Assembly: GCA_947561395.2 (NCBI GenBank) | Contig: OX387184.1 | Coordinates: forward strand, 6,634,001 to 6,698,000 | Length of the DNA: 64,000 bases | Reading direction: 5' to 3' | Source: Buxus sempervirens | Taxonomy: Eukaryota > Streptophyta > Magnoliopsida > Buxales > Buxaceae | Shown: piece by piece, positions 63,173-64,000 of the stretch | How the letters are laid out: each line of letters starts with the position of its first letter | How positions within the stretch are numbered: position 1 is the first letter of the stretch | Translations under genes and position numbers: made by a program | The notes under the pieces: generated by a model | Told to the model about the DNA's origin: nothing | The model's input: the letters and a program-made list of their open reading frames with translations, nothing else | Databases searched by the model: none

Positions 63173-64000
63173 TGGTGCTGCTGCTGATTAAATTATATCA
63201 CGAGGTACCTTCAGCATACTGTTGATTCTTCAGTGAGTTTTATCCACTTAGACGGCTTTTACTTCATCTGTGTTGATAATTGTAGAGGGAGTTTGTTGCA
63301 GAGGATTTGACCCAAATCTGGTTGGTTTAACAACTCCCAGTAATTGCTGGCATCAAACACACTATCATTTGAGTTGAACTGATTGGAAAATGTATTTTGC
63401 TGTATTTACTGGATTATTACAAAATGGCACAGTGCAATCCCTGTATCCCAATGATTGTGGATGTGGGAAAAGGTAAAAAAAAGGGAGGGGGGGAGAAGAA
63501 GAGAGAGAATATTTGTATTACTTGCTGACTTAGCTAGTTGTATCATTTACAGTCATTCTCTATCTCCATCTGTATCTACTTGAAATCTGATGCAAGGGCT
63601 TTGTTTTCTGAATACAGGTGTACAGTAATTCATCAGATTCTTTGGTACCACAATACAATGATAATGGTGTACAGTGTATATATAAAATGTTTTATGTAAA
63701 TATGGTACAACGTAGCTCAGCCTTGCATTGGCTATGATTAAACAGGGTTGAGTGTTAGTAATATTCTTTGAAATCCTATAAATTAATTTTTTTTTTTGGG
63801 TTGAAAATTGTAAATAACTTGCATTCGCATATGGATGAATCGATGAGTTTTGTGTAGTTTGTTGGCAGATGTTGATAGTGATGGTGTCAATGCAAAAACT
63901 TTCGGTGCACTTTTCTGCTGATCTCTGTTACAAATTGAGCCTGTGGTGAAAAATCCACAGTAAGACTGTAAGGAGACAAGCTTCATATGGATAGGGGCAT
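63173..64000 (+). other. 3' flank of ATG2
   Basis: 3'UTR and downstream sequence. A purine-rich run (about 63472-63505) and AT-rich polyadenylation-like stretches are present. No coding segment is supportable on either strand up to the window end. Confidence 0.5.

Noticed and set aside
1..64000. CRISPR arrays, rRNA, tRNA, bacterial operons, integrated viral genes
   Set aside because: No regularly spaced repeats, no tRNA or rRNA signatures that I could identify by eye, and no capsid, integrase or polymerase reading frames were found on either strand.

Overview
This is plant nuclear DNA, almost certainly from an angiosperm and probably a woody dicot or a relative; I cannot name the species. 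The evidence is AT-rich sequence, spliced genes with GT-AG introns (several longer than 2 kb), plant-specific protein families, and the usual plant load of MITEs, decayed LINEs and microsatellites. I see no prokaryotic gene organisation, no CRISPR array and no intact transposase or polymerase.

Four protein-coding genes can be reconstructed exon by exon. (1) On the + strand at 516-2009 is a B3-domain protein with a long C-terminal region (Os01g0234100-like). Its 5' end is unresolved, and a one-base frame mismatch falls at the first visible intron. (2) On the - strand at 31024-5325 is an 18-exon gene of about 25.7 kb encoding a fused two-enzyme protein: an N-terminal short-chain dehydrogenase and a C-terminal medium-chain quinone oxidoreductase, like Arabidopsis At1g49670. 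The exons join in frame to 634 residues. (3) On the + strand at 35179-42472 is a 9-exon PP2C protein phosphatase of 431 residues (At1g47380-like) with two C-terminal CxxC pairs. (4) On the + strand at 45667-63172 is a 13-exon gene for autophagy protein ATG2, about 2028 residues, with one 3.3-kb exon. Genes 2 and 3 are head to head across a 4.2-kb intergenic region.

The rest is repeats. A hAT-type MITE lies downstream of gene 1. At least three foldback elements are present, two of them with near-perfect 9-bp target duplications typical of Mutator-like MITEs; two foldbacks sit in the shared intergenic region between genes 2 and 3. Three antisense LINE remnants lie in the giant introns of gene 2, one of them recognisable by its zinc-binding RT C-terminal domain. 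Decayed tandem duplications and simple repeats make up much of the rest. The four genes have unrelated roles (transcription, redox metabolism, phosphatase signalling, autophagy), and nothing indicates they work together. I found no new multi-gene system. The most useful leads are the fused dehydrogenase, the B3 frame break and the foldback elements in and near genes.
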